From Pseudomonas citronellolis (lineage in GTDB: Bacteria; Pseudomonadota; Gammaproteobacteria; Pseudomonadales; Pseudomonadaceae), in the NCBI RefSeq assembly GCF_900112375.1, contig NZ_FOLS01000047.1:1-43709 (forward strand): DNA of 43,709 bases. Direction: 5' to 3'. Under the pieces are notes generated by a model that saw only the letters and a list, made by a program, of their open reading frames with translations, was not told the DNA's origin and made no database searches. The translations under genes were made by a program, and so were the position numbers. Positions 43,534 to 43,709 of the stretch are shown here, piece after piece; position 1 is the first letter of the stretch; every line of letters starts with the position of its first letter.

Positions 43534-43709
43534 ATGAACGCTGAGCGTGCCCAAGAGAGCTACCAGGACATCCGTGAGGGCGTGCGCGCCCTCTGTGCGG
43601 AGTTCCCCGCCGAGTACTGGCGCAAGATCGATGAAGTGAAAGGCTTCCCCGAAGCCTTCGTCAAAGCCATGACCGAGGCCGGCTGGCTGTCGGCGATGAT
43701 CCCCGAGGA
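43534..43709 (+). CDS. Acyl-CoA dehydrogenase, N-terminal part
   Basis: The first 58 codons of another acyl-CoA dehydrogenase; the rest is outside the window. The N-terminal helices (YQDIREGVRALCAEFPAEYW) and FVKAMTEAGWLSAMIPE match the family's start. GAGGTTGAG precedes the ATG. It shows that the beta-oxidation operon continues past the right edge. Confidence 0.85.
   Translation, partial: MNAERAQESYQDIREGVRALCAEFPAEYWRKIDEVKGFPEAFVKAMTEAGWLSAMIPE

Overview
The window reads as a high-GC gammaproteobacterial chromosome, most likely Pseudomonas. This is inferred from very high GC at third codon positions, an OprD-family porin, an ETF:ubiquinone oxidoreductase that looks typically pseudomonad, and abundant IclR, LuxR and Liv-type genes. 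It has three parts.

(1) Positions 1 to about 4600 are the right edge of an integrated, AT-richer accessory element. It contains the 3' end of an IS66 transposase and the IS66 right terminus, a NERD-nuclease/SF1-helicase fusion (candidate phage or plasmid defence) whose only usable start codon lies inside the IS66 end, a decayed IS1182-like transposase, and a tyrosine integrase pointing inward. Upstream of the integrase are an 11-bp tandem direct repeat and a 30-bp imperfect inverted repeat that look like integrase-binding sites. No tRNA was found.

(2) Positions 4.9-10.4 kb look like backbone: a polyamine-type periplasmic binding protein, a carbon-nitrogen hydrolase, a LuxR-type regulator, an IclR regulator and ETF-QO.

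(3) Positions 10.7-43.7 kb form a large catabolic supercluster. One long transcription unit (11.8-22.8 kb) encodes a Liv-type ABC importer, an acyl-CoA synthetase, an SDR, an enoyl-CoA hydratase, two overlapping IclR regulators and a class III CoA transferase. An OprD-type porin follows. A second unit (24.4-29.8 kb) holds a second Liv-type binding protein, a Baeyer-Villiger monooxygenase (BVMO), an NTF2-like protein, an SDR and a 3-hydroxyisobutyrate-dehydrogenase-like enzyme. A third unit (30.4-36.1 kb) holds a second BVMO, an old-yellow-enzyme/dienoyl-CoA-reductase-like flavoprotein, an HSL-family hydrolase and an SDR broken by a stop codon. A minus-strand group (36.2-39.8 kb) has a carboxymuconolactone-decarboxylase-like protein, an SDR, a second HSL-family hydrolase and an IclR regulator. 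From 40.3 kb an acyl-CoA dehydrogenase/hydroxyacyl-CoA dehydrogenase operon runs off the window.

Read together, the enzymes suggest uptake of an alicyclic (terpenoid- or steroid-like) alcohol, enone or ketone. The expected steps are alcohol oxidation and C=C reduction, Baeyer-Villiger lactonisation, lactone hydrolysis, CoA activation and beta-oxidation, with electrons passing through ETF-QO. The substrate is not readable from sequence. The strongest unexplained signal is regulatory: three transcription units start with the same module, a TTCC-N7-GGAA dyad, exactly 17 bp, TTGACG, exactly 17 bp, then a -10 box. Further copies of the dyad, and a second dyad class (TGAAA...TTTCA), sit at the cluster edges beside four IclR-family genes.
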